From: Acidaminococcales bacterium
GTDB lineage: Bacteria; Bacillota; Negativicutes; Acidaminococcales; JAISLQ01
Length of the DNA: 8,097 nucleotides
Assembly: GCA_031275255.1 (NCBI GenBank)
Contig: JAISPA010000068.1
Span: forward strand, 1-8,097
Reading direction: 5' to 3'
Shown one piece after another: positions 1 through 5,403 of this stretch; position 1 is the stretch's first letter, and every line of letters begins with the position of its first letter. Below the pieces are notes generated by a model. That model was not told where the DNA came from and searched no databases. It saw nothing but the letters and a program-made list of their open reading frames with translations. A program made the translations under genes and the position numbers.

Positions 1-957
1 CCCGATTTCGTAAACATTGTTGTCCAGTTTGCTATATTCAAATCCGCCTGCGTCGGCGCCTTTGCTTTTGACGTTGTACCAGGCGAGGACGGCGTGCAGC
101 TTGTCAGTGAAATTATAGCCGACCTGGGCGCCCAAAAGCTGCAGGCGCTGGTTGGAATCATCGCCGGGATAATAAGGCAGGGCATATATAATGTTCCCCC
201 CTTGGACAGGGCGCAGGGCGAAGACGTCCACGCTCCATTTGTCGGTGGCGTAATTGAGGTTGAGGCCGTCCACGTCGTCGTCCAGCAGGGAACCGTAGAC
301 CGCCGTGTGCGACCAGTTGCCGGCCGTTATGTTGACCGCCCCGACGGACCCTTCCACCCAGGCGTTGCGGAGCGTCGCGCGGTTTTCGGAACCGTTGGCG
401 TTGGTGCGGAAATCCTGCCCGTCATGCTCGATCATGCCGGTATATTGCCAGCGGTCGTTTACCTGGCCGCTGATCCACAGGCGGGAGCGCAGCAGACTCT
501 CGTCTGATTTTTCCTCCTGGCTTGTGCCAAACAACAACTGCGTTGTCTCATTATATTTGCGGGTTTCGCGCTTATGACCGAACCGCGCTTCGCCGGTGAT
601 GGTTACGTTGTCGAGCTTCTTTTCCAGTTTGGCCACTCGTACGCCGAGACTCTCCAGTTCTTTGGCGAACTCGGCGGCCAGGCGCTCGATCTGCGCCTTC
701 TGGGCGGCGTCGGCTTTATCCGAGCGCGCCAGTGCTTTCGCGATAATTTGGGCCGCCTCGTAGCGGGTGATGTTGGACGAGCCGACGAAACGGCCGCTGC
801 CGTAGCCTTCGATGATGCCGGCCTCCGCCAGTTTGCTGATGGAAGCATAGGCCCAATGGTTGGCCGGCACATCTACGAAAGGATTGGCGGCCAGCGCCGC
901 GCCGGTTGTGCCGAAGACAAAAACCAGCGCCAGGGTAATTATTAAAGTTTTTTTCAT
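1..957 (-). CDS. SLH-domain outer-membrane porin (OmpM-like), C-terminus cut by window edge
   Basis: The 319 visible residues start at an ATG preceded by a strong Shine-Dalgarno (AAGGAGG, 970-964). Residues 1-23 are a Sec signal peptide (MKKTLIITLALVF..., likely cut after ALA). Residues 25-75 form one SLH domain (NPFVDVPANHWAYASISKLAEAGIIEGY, then ITRYEAAQIIAKAL). Residues 80-117 are charged and heptad-like, a probable coiled-coil stalk. From about 118 the sequence alternates polar and aromatic residues, as in beta-barrel strands (VTITGEARFGH, LRSRLWISGQVNDRWQYTGM, LLGAQVGYNFTDKLHAVLAWY). Known for the family: in Negativicutes the SLH domain binds polyamine-modified peptidoglycan while the barrel sits in the outer membrane, tethering it and forming a pore. 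Full-length relatives are usually 400 residues or more, so roughly the last quarter or more is missing here because of the window edge, not a mutation. It has its own promoter and a very long leader. Confidence 0.93.
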   Translation of the reverse strand, partial: MKKTLIITLALVFVFGTTGAALAANPFVDVPANHWAYASISKLAEAGIIEGYGSGRFVGSSNITRYEAAQIIAKALARSDKADAAQKAQIERLAAEFAKELESLGVRVAKLEKKLDNVTITGEARFGHKRETRKYNETTQLLFGTSQEEKSDESLLRSRLWISGQVNDRWQYTGMIEHDGQDFRTNANGSENRATLRNAWVEGSVGAVNITAGNWSHTAVYGSLLDDDVDGLNLNYATDKWSVDVFALRPVQGGNIIYALPYYPGDDSNQRLQLLGAQVGYNFTDKLHAVLAWYNVKSKGADAGGFEYSKLDNNVYEIG

Positions 958-988
958 TTTGCTCCTCCTTAAAACGATCGGTTTTTCT

Positions 989-1010
989 GCGGGGCGGCGC
1001 CCCGCCCCGC
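989..1010 (-). promoter_or_regulatory. GC-rich hairpin just upstream of the porin ribosome site
   Basis: A perfect 9-bp stem, GCGGGGCGG / CCGCCCCGC, closes a 4-nt loop about 19 nt before the AAGGAGG of the porin gene. On the minus strand it is followed by AGAAAAACCG, not a T-run, so it is not an intrinsic terminator as it stands. Plausible roles are protecting the mRNA 5' region or keeping the ribosome site open by insulating it from upstream structure. The stem is seen directly; the role is inferred. Confidence 0.5.
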
Positions 1011-1149
1011 GCCCTTTCTGAGCGAACAGGACTTAATCCAGCAAAAGATTCTCTCTGGCCGAATGCCGGTCAAGCCCAAACCGAGCTTAGCCGTCCTTTG
1101 GCGTCCGCCGTTGGTAAAAGGAATAAGCAAAATACCGGCTGTCTTTAGC

Positions 1150-1323
1150 CTAAAGAAGCGATGCCTCAGAGCGGACTCGTCCTCGGTTAGACGAACTATG
1201 TTCGGCTAAGCGGATCGGTTCAGTGCCCGACCGGCGGGAAGCATTCCCGGCCGCGTCACAACGGCAGCCCGGCTGCGTTTTTGCCGCGGGAAAAGCCGGC
1301 GCGAAGAGCGGCGGAGTGTCCAT
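1150..1323 (-). CDS. Possible 57-residue leader ORF upstream of the porin
   Basis: An ATG at 1323 follows GGGGGAGG with a 4-nt gap, a convincing ribosome site, and opens a 57-codon frame ending in TAG (MDTPPLFAPAFPAAKTQPGC...). The peptide is rich in Pro, Ala, Ser and Arg and resembles no family I know. It has no signal peptide or membrane segment, and its second half (RRSGTEPIRLAEHSSSNRGR) looks like translated RNA structure rather than a folded protein. Translation would run through the 1203-1210 arm of the long-range pairing in the leader, so it could be a regulatory upstream ORF. It may equally be chance: G-rich stretches often mimic ribosome sites in GC-rich DNA. Confidence 0.2.
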   Translation of the reverse strand: MDTPPLFAPAFPAAKTQPGCRCDAAGNASRRSGTEPIRLAEHSSSNRGRVRSEASLL

Positions 1324-1373
1324 GTTTCCTCCCCCTCCCCGCGCGGCGGACGCCGCGATGCCAAAACAAACCG

Positions 1374-1388
1374 TCAGCCGTGAGCCAT
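1374..1388 (-). CDS. Possible four-codon leader ORF (Met-Ala-His-Gly)
   Basis: AAGGAGG (1400-1394) lies 5 nt before an ATG that starts a frame of only ATG GCT CAC GGC TGA. The ribosome site is as good as that of the porin itself, and the site lies about 75 nt into the inferred transcript. Such minimal ORFs can act in ribosome stalling or as ribosome standby sites, but no function is claimed here. It may be a chance match. Confidence 0.2.
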   Translation of the reverse strand: MAHG

Positions 1389-1469
1389 ACCCGCCTCCTT
1401 TCTTTAAAGCGCTGCCGTATTTGTCCGCAGCCGCCGGTTTAGTTCAGTACTCAATCAAGGGCATAATAC

Positions 1470-1499
1470 AGTATAACAAAGCCCAAAACTGCTTGTCAA
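1470..1499 (-). promoter_or_regulatory. Promoter for the porin transcript
   Basis: A perfect -35 hexamer TTGACA (1499-1494) is followed after 18 nt by TATACT (1475-1470), with a TGT extended -10 motif directly in front. This is a housekeeping sigma-A type promoter pointing at the porin, with transcription expected to start near 1463. Confidence 0.75.
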
Positions 1500-1618
1500 G
1501 AGGTTGCCGGAAAAAGTTTTCCGAGGCTAACAGAAAAATGCGCCGGAAATTACGCTTGTTCCGTTGCCAAAACCAAACTGACCCGCACCGGCAAACAGGG
1601 TTCGCTCAACCGCGGATG

Positions 1619-1646
1619 TCCGCCTAAGGCCCGCCGCCTTGGCGGC
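1619..1646. repeat. Intergenic hairpin repeat, copy A
   Basis: Contains GCCGCC-TT-GGCGGC (1633-1646), a 6-bp perfect stem, preceded by TCCGCCTAAGGCC. Nearly the same sequence recurs at 3417-3448 (TCCGCCCTAAGCC, then the same GCCGCC...GGCGGC stem with a 6-nt loop). The copies differ by two single-base indels and the loop. It lies between the terminator of the lipoprotein operon and the porin promoter, so it is non-coding here. Confidence 0.55.
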
Positions 1647-1666
1647 CGGCGCGCTTTCAGGCAGGC

Positions 1667-1710
1667 AAAAGCCGCTGTCCATGTCCGGTTGGGGACAACA
1701 AAACAGCGGC
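1667..1710 (-). terminator. Rho-independent terminator of the lipoprotein operon
   Basis: On the minus strand GCCGCTGT (1710-1703) pairs perfectly with ACAGCGGC (1678-1671). TGTCC/GGACA pairs inside the loop, and TTTT follows immediately (1670-1667). It begins 21 nt after the lipoprotein stop codon. The T-run is short but position and stem strength fit an intrinsic terminator. On the plus strand the stem is not followed by a clean T-run. Confidence 0.75.
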
Positions 1711-1731
1711 GTCTTGCTGTTCGCCCGGCGG

Positions 1732-2319
1732 TTATTTGAAAGGCCGCAGCGTTTCCAGCATGAGATCGAGGTTTTTGCCGAAGTCGGGGTGAACGGAGGC
1801 GTCTTCCCGGCAGTTGAAAGAGTAGATGTATTTGCCTGCGGCGGTCATTATGCGGTAAATAACCTGCCGGCGCGCGCCGTCCTCGAATTTAAGCAATATG
1901 TATTCATTGGTTCCCGCTTTTTTTACTTCCGAGGCGGTTACGGTAAATCCCGGCAGCGACGGGGCGGCTCTTTCCGCGTCAAGCATTTGCGCGAGGATAG
2001 CGTCGGCGTAGCCGCCGGCAAAATCGGCGCAGGTCTGCCGAAGGTCCTCGTCTTTGCCGCCGTTGACCGACTGGAGGGCGAAGGAAGGATCGGGCGCCGT
2101 TTGCCCGGTCTGGTAGAAGCGGACGATCCAGGCCGGATTCTTGCCTGCGCGGGTTTCGGTTACAGTAGCCCTGTCCCAGGCGGCGCAGGTTTTCAAGCGA
2201 AAATTTGCTTCACGGCTGGCGTGTTCGACCGCGCCGTCCCCGGGGGCTGCGAAATCCGCCGCCGCGCAGGCGCTTACTATCCCAAAAAAGAAAAGAGATA
2301 AAAAAAGTTTTTTTCTCAG
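1732..2319 (-). CDS. Putative lipoprotein of unknown function, likely CTG start
   Basis: The 195-residue product, read from CTG at 2319, begins MRKKLFLSLFFFGIVSAC: positive residues, a hydrophobic core and a perfect lipobox (V15-S16-A17-C18). AAGGAGG (2334-2328) lies 8 nt before the CTG, and stop codons sit in frame just upstream, so no ATG, GTG or TTG can give the signal peptide. The next usable start, TTG at 2196, would delete the first 41 residues, including the lipobox. The mature part has an early low-complexity stretch (AAADFAAPGDGA). A compact alpha/beta-looking domain follows, about residues 40-195, with repeated Tyr/Phe strands (GTNEYILLKFEDGARRQVIYRI, GKYIYSFNC) and three Cys after the lipobox (45, 97, 170). 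I do not recognise the family. It is the last gene of the presumed operon, 119 nt after the DUF5713-like gene, and is followed by a terminator. It probably sits lipid-anchored in the periplasm. Confidence 0.75.
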   Translation of the reverse strand: MRKKLFLSLFFFGIVSACAAADFAAPGDGAVEHASREANFRLKTCAAWDRATVTETRAGKNPAWIVRFYQTGQTAPDPSFALQSVNGGKDEDLRQTCADFAGGYADAILAQMLDAERAAPSLPGFTVTASEVKKAGTNEYILLKFEDGARRQVIYRIMTAAGKYIYSFNCREDASVHPDFGKNLDLMLETLRPFK

Positions 2320-2438
2320 GCGCGCTCCCTCCTTTTATCACGGAAACAATACTGTTCCCGCGGCATAAAACCCTGTCCGGCTTCCGACGGTAATGAGTCC
2401 GGAACGCGCGGCGCGAGCCGGTCCTCTTTGCGTGCTTT

Positions 2439-2777
2439 TTACCAGTCCCGCGCGCGCAGCGCTTCTTCCGGTTCTATGCCGACGGAAAAATATTTGAGTA
2501 TGTATTCGATGTCGGCGGCGACGCAGGCGCGGGCAACGGTTTCAAACTCGCTGCCGTTTTCGCGGAACTCTTCCCGCAGGTTGCCGATCATGGCGTTCAT
2601 TTCGTCAAGCTTTTCCTGGATTTCTTCCCGGCTGCGAAAATTATCGGACAAGTAGTCCACAAAGTCAAGGATGACAAAGCGCAGCTTATCAACGAGAAAT
2701 TTCGGATAGTAGGCGTCGGCGTACATTTCTTCCAGCAGAAAGTGATCTTCATTGAATTTTTCCAGTATCCCTTCCAT
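2439..2777 (-). CDS. DUF5713-like small cytoplasmic protein
   Basis: The 112-residue acidic protein has no signal peptide or membrane segment. It carries features I associate with DUF5713: FLLEEMYADAYYPKFLVDKLR near the start, EFRENGSEFETVARACVAADIEYI in the middle, and a closing Arg-Asp-Trp (ALRARDW). The middle (SREEIQEKLDEMNAMIGNLREEF) looks helical. No enzymatic function is known to me. The ATG at 2777 was chosen because homology-like sequence starts there; GGGGAG lies about 12 nt upstream, a weak and rather distant ribosome site. The frame stays open further upstream to 2981, but that stretch overlaps the next gene and looks like antisense noise. It lies 53 nt after the exported-protein gene on the same strand, so the two are probably co-transcribed. 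Confidence 0.8.
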   Translation of the reverse strand: MEGILEKFNEDHFLLEEMYADAYYPKFLVDKLRFVILDFVDYLSDNFRSREEIQEKLDEMNAMIGNLREEFRENGSEFETVARACVAADIEYILKYFSVGIEPEEALRARDW

Positions 2778-2830
2778 TTGAACATGTTGCTCCCCGATAG
2801 ATTTTTGGCCGCCGCTTGCGCCGGGCGCGC

Positions 2831-3385
2831 TCAGCCGGCACGCTCCCGGATCCGGCCGGAAGGCCGGGGGCCGCCCTGCGCCGACCACTGTTGGTAAAGC
2901 GGATGGCTGTAGAAGGAGAGGACGGTTTGTTTGCGGGCAAAATCGCAACGGAGGGAAATAAAGGTGTCGTTGCCCTGCCAAAGATAGACGACGGTCTTTT
3001 GGTGGACGTTGTCGTTTTGCTGCGTAGGCCGTCCGTGCGCTTTCACGAGCGAAGAATAAAGCTCCTGCGAATTAAGGGCGGAATTGCCGCTTTTTATCGC
3101 CCTGACCATGAAAAAGCGGCCGTTGAAAAAGTCATAGATTACTTTGTCGAACGAGGTTCCGTAAAAATTATCGGAACGCGCGGCGCAGTTATAGCTGCTG
3201 ATCCGGCGGTCGGAGCCGGCGCCGGCGGGAACAAAGCGCTGCCCGCTCTTTTCCAGCTCGCTGACCGCGAGTCCCCATTTGAGTCCGTAAAAATCTTTCG
3301 GCTCATTGGCGTAGGTCATGGCCAGGGCGCGAGGGCCGGCCAATATGATACAGAAAAGGGCGATAGAGAAAGTTTTTCCAAACAT
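2831..3385 (-). CDS. Exported protein of unknown function
   Basis: The 184-residue product starts with a Sec signal peptide (MFGKTFSIALFCIILAGPRALA, probable cleavage after ALA, residue 22). The mature protein opens with EPKDFYGLKWGLAVSELEK. This F-x-G-L/I-K-W-G pattern is common at the start of small periplasmic proteins of unknown role. Later parts alternate strands and one helix (VIYDFFNGRFFMVRAIKSG, LYSSLVKAHGRPTQ, VVYLWQGNDTFISLRCDFARKQTVLSFYS). Two cysteines, 67 and 147, could form a disulfide. The last 16 or so residues (SAQGGPRPSGRIRERAG) look disordered. The ribosome site is weak (AAGGA about 11 nt before the ATG). It is the first gene of the minus-strand operon, with a near-consensus promoter and a hairpin-bearing leader. 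Function unknown. Confidence 0.75.
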   Translation of the reverse strand: MFGKTFSIALFCIILAGPRALAMTYANEPKDFYGLKWGLAVSELEKSGQRFVPAGAGSDRRISSYNCAARSDNFYGTSFDKVIYDFFNGRFFMVRAIKSGNSALNSQELYSSLVKAHGRPTQQNDNVHQKTVVYLWQGNDTFISLRCDFARKQTVLSFYSHPLYQQWSAQGGPRPSGRIRERAG

Positions 3386-3416
3386 TGGCGTCTTTGTCCT
3401 TGTTTTTATAAGTGAA

Positions 3417-3448
3417 TCCGCCCTAAGCCCGCCGCCTTAACAGGCGGC
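3417..3448. repeat. Intergenic hairpin repeat, copy B
   Basis: Second copy of the element at 1619-1646: TCCGCCCTAAGCC followed by GCCGCC (3431-3436), a TTAACA loop and GGCGGC (3443-3448). It lies in the transcribed leader of the exported-protein gene, about 30 nt before its ATG. The match to copy A covers the flank and both stem arms; only the loop and two single-base indels differ. Confidence 0.55.
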
Positions 3449-3462
3449 TGATACGGCGGGCT
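3426..3462 (-). promoter_or_regulatory. Leader hairpin with a competing alternative fold
   Basis: AGCCCGCCG (3426-3434) is perfectly complementary to CGGCGGGCT (3454-3462), a 9-bp stem with a 19-nt loop. The shorter repeat stem 3431-3436 / 3443-3448 uses four of the same bases, so the two cannot both form. The structure lies in the roughly 130-nt leader of the exported-protein gene. No T-run follows on the minus strand, so transcription attenuation is unlikely. An effect on translation or RNA stability is possible but inferred. Confidence 0.45.
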
Positions 3463-3519
3463 GGAATTTGTTCAAAAGGTAGTTTTGTGGCAGGGGAACT
3501 TCTTGCTGAGCATAGTTAA

Positions 3520-3548
3520 ATTATAAGAATTTTTTTTGCAACAGTCAA
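3520..3548 (-). promoter_or_regulatory. Promoter of the exported-protein / DUF5713 / lipoprotein operon
   Basis: TTGACT (3548-3543), a 17-nt A-rich spacer with a run of eight A, and a perfect TATAAT (3525-3520). This is the best sigma-A match in the window. Transcription should start near 3513, giving a leader of about 130 nt. Confidence 0.8.
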
Positions 3549-3724
3549 ATTAAAAACGCAAAATCGTCCGCCGCCGCCCGCGGGAAATTCCGGGGCGACC
3601 GTCATTTTATTTTGCTGATAAACATTCTATAAATATTCTGTGACTGTATTTTTATAACAGTATAAGCCGGTGGTGTCCCGCTTGACGGCGCACAAGATTT
3701 TTTGCCGGAATGTTTTATGTAAAC
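3549..3724. other. Divergent intergenic spacer, nothing recognised
   Basis: This AT-rich stretch separates the two divergent promoters in a 484-nt gene-free region (3386-3869); the rest of that region is leader and promoter sequence. It holds an imperfect dyad CTGTATTTTTATAACAG (3644-3660) and a CCCGCGGGAAATTCCGGGG block (3578-3596). These could bind a regulator, but match no operator consensus I can name. A TTGACG at 3682-3687 lacks a -10 at proper distance. No coding frame is convincing. Confidence 0.4.
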
Positions 3725-3754
3725 TTGACGATTAAAGCCGCTTATTGCTATACT
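3725..3754 (+). promoter_or_regulatory. Promoter of the LCP gene
   Basis: TTGACG (3725-3730), 18-nt spacer, TATACT (3749-3754) with a TGC extended -10 directly in front. Start expected near 3761, leaving a leader of about 110 nt before the LCP gene. Confidence 0.7.
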
Positions 3755-3872
3755 GAATTATATTGAGGCGTGTGTTTCGCGGTTTCGGTAAAGGCGGCGC
3801 CGGCTGCGCGAAAATGATCTGCCTGACGCAAAGACGGGAGGGCGCCTGTTTATTTGGTTATGTTTGTGAGTG

Positions 3873-5366
3873 ATGCATTTGATAAAAAAATTCGCGGTTG
3901 TTTTTCTGACGCTGGTTGTTACCGCATCTATCGCGGGTTATGGCGCTTTTCAGATTTTTTACCACAGGCCGGGTAAGGCGCCGCCGCAGGATATAAAAAA
4001 CCCGGAAAAAGAAGATAAATTTGTCGCCGCCGGACGGACAAACGTCGCTATTTTGGGCGTGGACAGGCGGAATGAGGACGAAGGCCGGGCGGACGCGGTC
4101 ATTGTTGCCATGTACGACCCGAAGGCGGAGAAAATCAACTTGATTTCCGTACCGCGCGACATGAGAGTATATATAAACGGCGGACTCTGGGATAAGATAA
4201 ACCATGCCTACAACTACGGCGGGACGGAAAACGTCGTTGCGACCCTGGAAAAGTTTCTGGGGATAAGCATAAAATATTACGTGCAGGTGGATTTTTCCGG
4301 ATTTGAGCGGATTGTGGACGCTATCGGCGGCGTCCCGCTCACGGTGCGCGAGCGGATGTATTATGAAGACCCCTGGGACGGTCCGTCCGGATTTATTATT
4401 GACTTAAAGCCGGGCGAGCAGGTGCTTGACGGCAAAAAGGCCATGCAATTTGTCCGTTACCGCGATGAAGAAGGGGACGTCGGCAGGGTAAAAAGGCAGC
4501 AGGATTTTCTCGCCGCCTTTTACGCGAAAATGGCCGATCCGGCCATGTGGACTTCCTTGCCTGACCTGACGATGATCGCTTTAAGTTCCGTCAGTACCAA
4601 TATGGGGTTTGCCGATATGCTGCAAATCGGCAGAACACTCCGCGAAAACAGCAAATCCGGCCTTAGAGTCTTTACCGCGCCGGGGGAACCGGTACACATT
4701 GACGGGATAAGTTATCTTTTGCCTGATATCATGGCTATTCGCTCGGAAATAACGGAAATGACGGGAATGGGCGAGGGCGGCGCTTTTATGAATTCCGCGC
4801 GGCGGCTGGCCATGCTCTATCGGGATTCATTGCCGGAAAATGTTGTATATTACGGTGATGATCTGCCGGAAGCCGGGGACGCGGAAGAAAAGACAGCCGA
4901 CAAGGCGGTTAAGGAAAAGGTTGACGACAAAAGGCCGCCGGCGGATAAGGAAAACCCCGGAAGTTCTTTGCCGCCGGCGAAAAAAGAAATCGGGCCTGAT
5001 GGCCGGGAAAACAAAAAGCCGGCGGCAGGCAGCGCGCGGCCGCCCGCTTCCCTTCCGGCCGCCGGCAAACCGGGCGCGCCGCCGGCGGAAAGGCTGCCGC
5101 GGCAGTTGCGCGCGGCGGTGGTCAATTGCAGCGGCGACCCCAGCGGCGCTTTAAAGATGCAGTCCCTGCTTCAGGGCAACGGGGTAACCGTAACGGAGAT
5201 ATCCGACGGCAATGTACAAAACAGCAGTTCCATCATTTCCAATACTTATGACGGCTGGGTCTTAAGCAAACTGGCCGGTCTGCCTTTCCGCTATTCGCTG
5301 AAACTCAGCCGCGACAACAACGCTTCCGTGGAAGCGATCGTGTACGTGGGCAAGGATTTCATTTAA
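3873..5366 (+). CDS. LytR-CpsA-Psr (LCP) family envelope glycopolymer ligase with LytR_C domain
   Basis: The 497-residue protein has a short cytoplasmic N-terminus and one membrane anchor (about 8-29), so the rest faces the periplasm. The LCP catalytic domain spans about 55-215. Visible family motifs, numbered from ATG 3873, are ILGVD (D64), GRADAVIVA (R72, D74), SVPRDM (R95, D96), KINHAYNYGG and FVRYRDEEGDVGRVKRQQ (R195, R197, D198, R205, Q209). These bind Mg2+ and the polyprenyl-pyrophosphate substrate in known LCP enzymes. Such enzymes transfer lipid-linked glycopolymers to peptidoglycan or another acceptor; the acceptor in a diderm host is uncertain. A Pro/Ala/Lys-rich linker (about 330-410) leads to a LytR_C domain (about 412-494, LRAAVVNCSGDPSGALKMQSLLQGNGVTV). 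Start choice is open: GTG 3870 and ATG 3873 are adjacent, TTG 3879 is possible, and none has a good Shine-Dalgarno. Confidence 0.93.
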   Translation: MHLIKKFAVVFLTLVVTASIAGYGAFQIFYHRPGKAPPQDIKNPEKEDKFVAAGRTNVAILGVDRRNEDEGRADAVIVAMYDPKAEKINLISVPRDMRVYINGGLWDKINHAYNYGGTENVVATLEKFLGISIKYYVQVDFSGFERIVDAIGGVPLTVRERMYYEDPWDGPSGFIIDLKPGEQVLDGKKAMQFVRYRDEEGDVGRVKRQQDFLAAFYAKMADPAMWTSLPDLTMIALSSVSTNMGFADMLQIGRTLRENSKSGLRVFTAPGEPVHIDGISYLLPDIMAIRSEITEMTGMGEGGAFMNSARRLAMLYRDSLPENVVYYGDDLPEAGDAEEKTADKAVKEKVDDKRPPADKENPGSSLPPAKKEIGPDGRENKKPAAGSARPPASLPAAGKPGAPPAERLPRQLRAAVVNCSGDPSGALKMQSLLQGNGVTVTEISDGNVQNSSSIISNTYDGWVLSKLAGLPFRYSLKLSRDNNASVEAIVYVGKDFI

Positions 5367-5403
5367 GCAATTTTCACCGGCGCGGCCGCGGGACTGATTG
5401 TAA

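Larger units (their letters stand above)
958..1463 (-). promoter_or_regulatory. Long structured 5' leader of the porin gene
   Basis: About 505 nt separate the inferred transcription start (near 1463) from the porin ATG, far more than a ribosome site needs. As RNA, the arm CTTAGCCG (1210-1203) can pair perfectly with CGGCTAAG (1093-1086). Inside that pair GTCCGC and GCGGAC can also pair, and small hairpins such as CGAAC-ATA-GTTCG and CTTTA-GGC-TAAAG occur. A GC-rich hairpin (989-1010) lies just before the ribosome site. Two Shine-Dalgarno-preceded mini-ORFs lie in its first half. I recognise no known riboswitch, T-box or ribozyme consensus. A regulatory role for this leader is inference from its length and pairing. 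Confidence 0.5.

Noticed and set aside
94..945. Open frames on the plus strand opposite the porin
   Set aside because: They are antisense to a porin with a clear signal peptide, SLH domain and ribosome site; their translations resemble no protein family and have no ribosome sites.
1150..1200. GGACGAGTCC looked like part of a hammerhead ribozyme
   Set aside because: The invariant CUGANGA and GAAA core strings are not placed around it; it is just a short palindrome within the leader.
1215..1265. Resemblance to cobalamin riboswitch boxes (CAGTGCCC, GCGGGAAGC)
   Set aside because: The conserved core order (GGTG..AATCC, then CCCGC.ACTG, then GCCACTG) is absent on either strand, and a porin with no corrinoid link follows.
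1223..1627. 134-codon plus-strand frame in the porin leader region
   Set aside because: No ribosome site, low-complexity and Arg/Pro-rich product, and it overlaps the minus-strand promoter and leader; best explained by high GC content.
1639..2301. 220-codon plus-strand frame opposite the lipoprotein gene
   Set aside because: Antisense to a gene with a lipobox, Shine-Dalgarno and terminator, and it runs across that terminator; the product is not protein-like.
2340..2438. Possible terminator between the DUF5713-like gene and the lipoprotein gene
   Set aside because: TCCGG/CCGGA and TTCCG/CGGAA stems compete, are only 5 bp with long loops, and the TTTT follows at a distance; too weak to call.
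2778..2981. N-terminal extension of the DUF5713-like protein to 180 residues
   Set aside because: The extra 68 residues overlap the 3' end of the exported-protein gene in another frame, are Pro/Arg-rich and unlike the family; the start at 2777 fits the family's beginning.
3858..4205. 115-codon minus-strand frame opposite the start of the LCP gene
   Set aside because: It is antisense to the conserved LCP catalytic domain and has no ribosome site or recognisable product.
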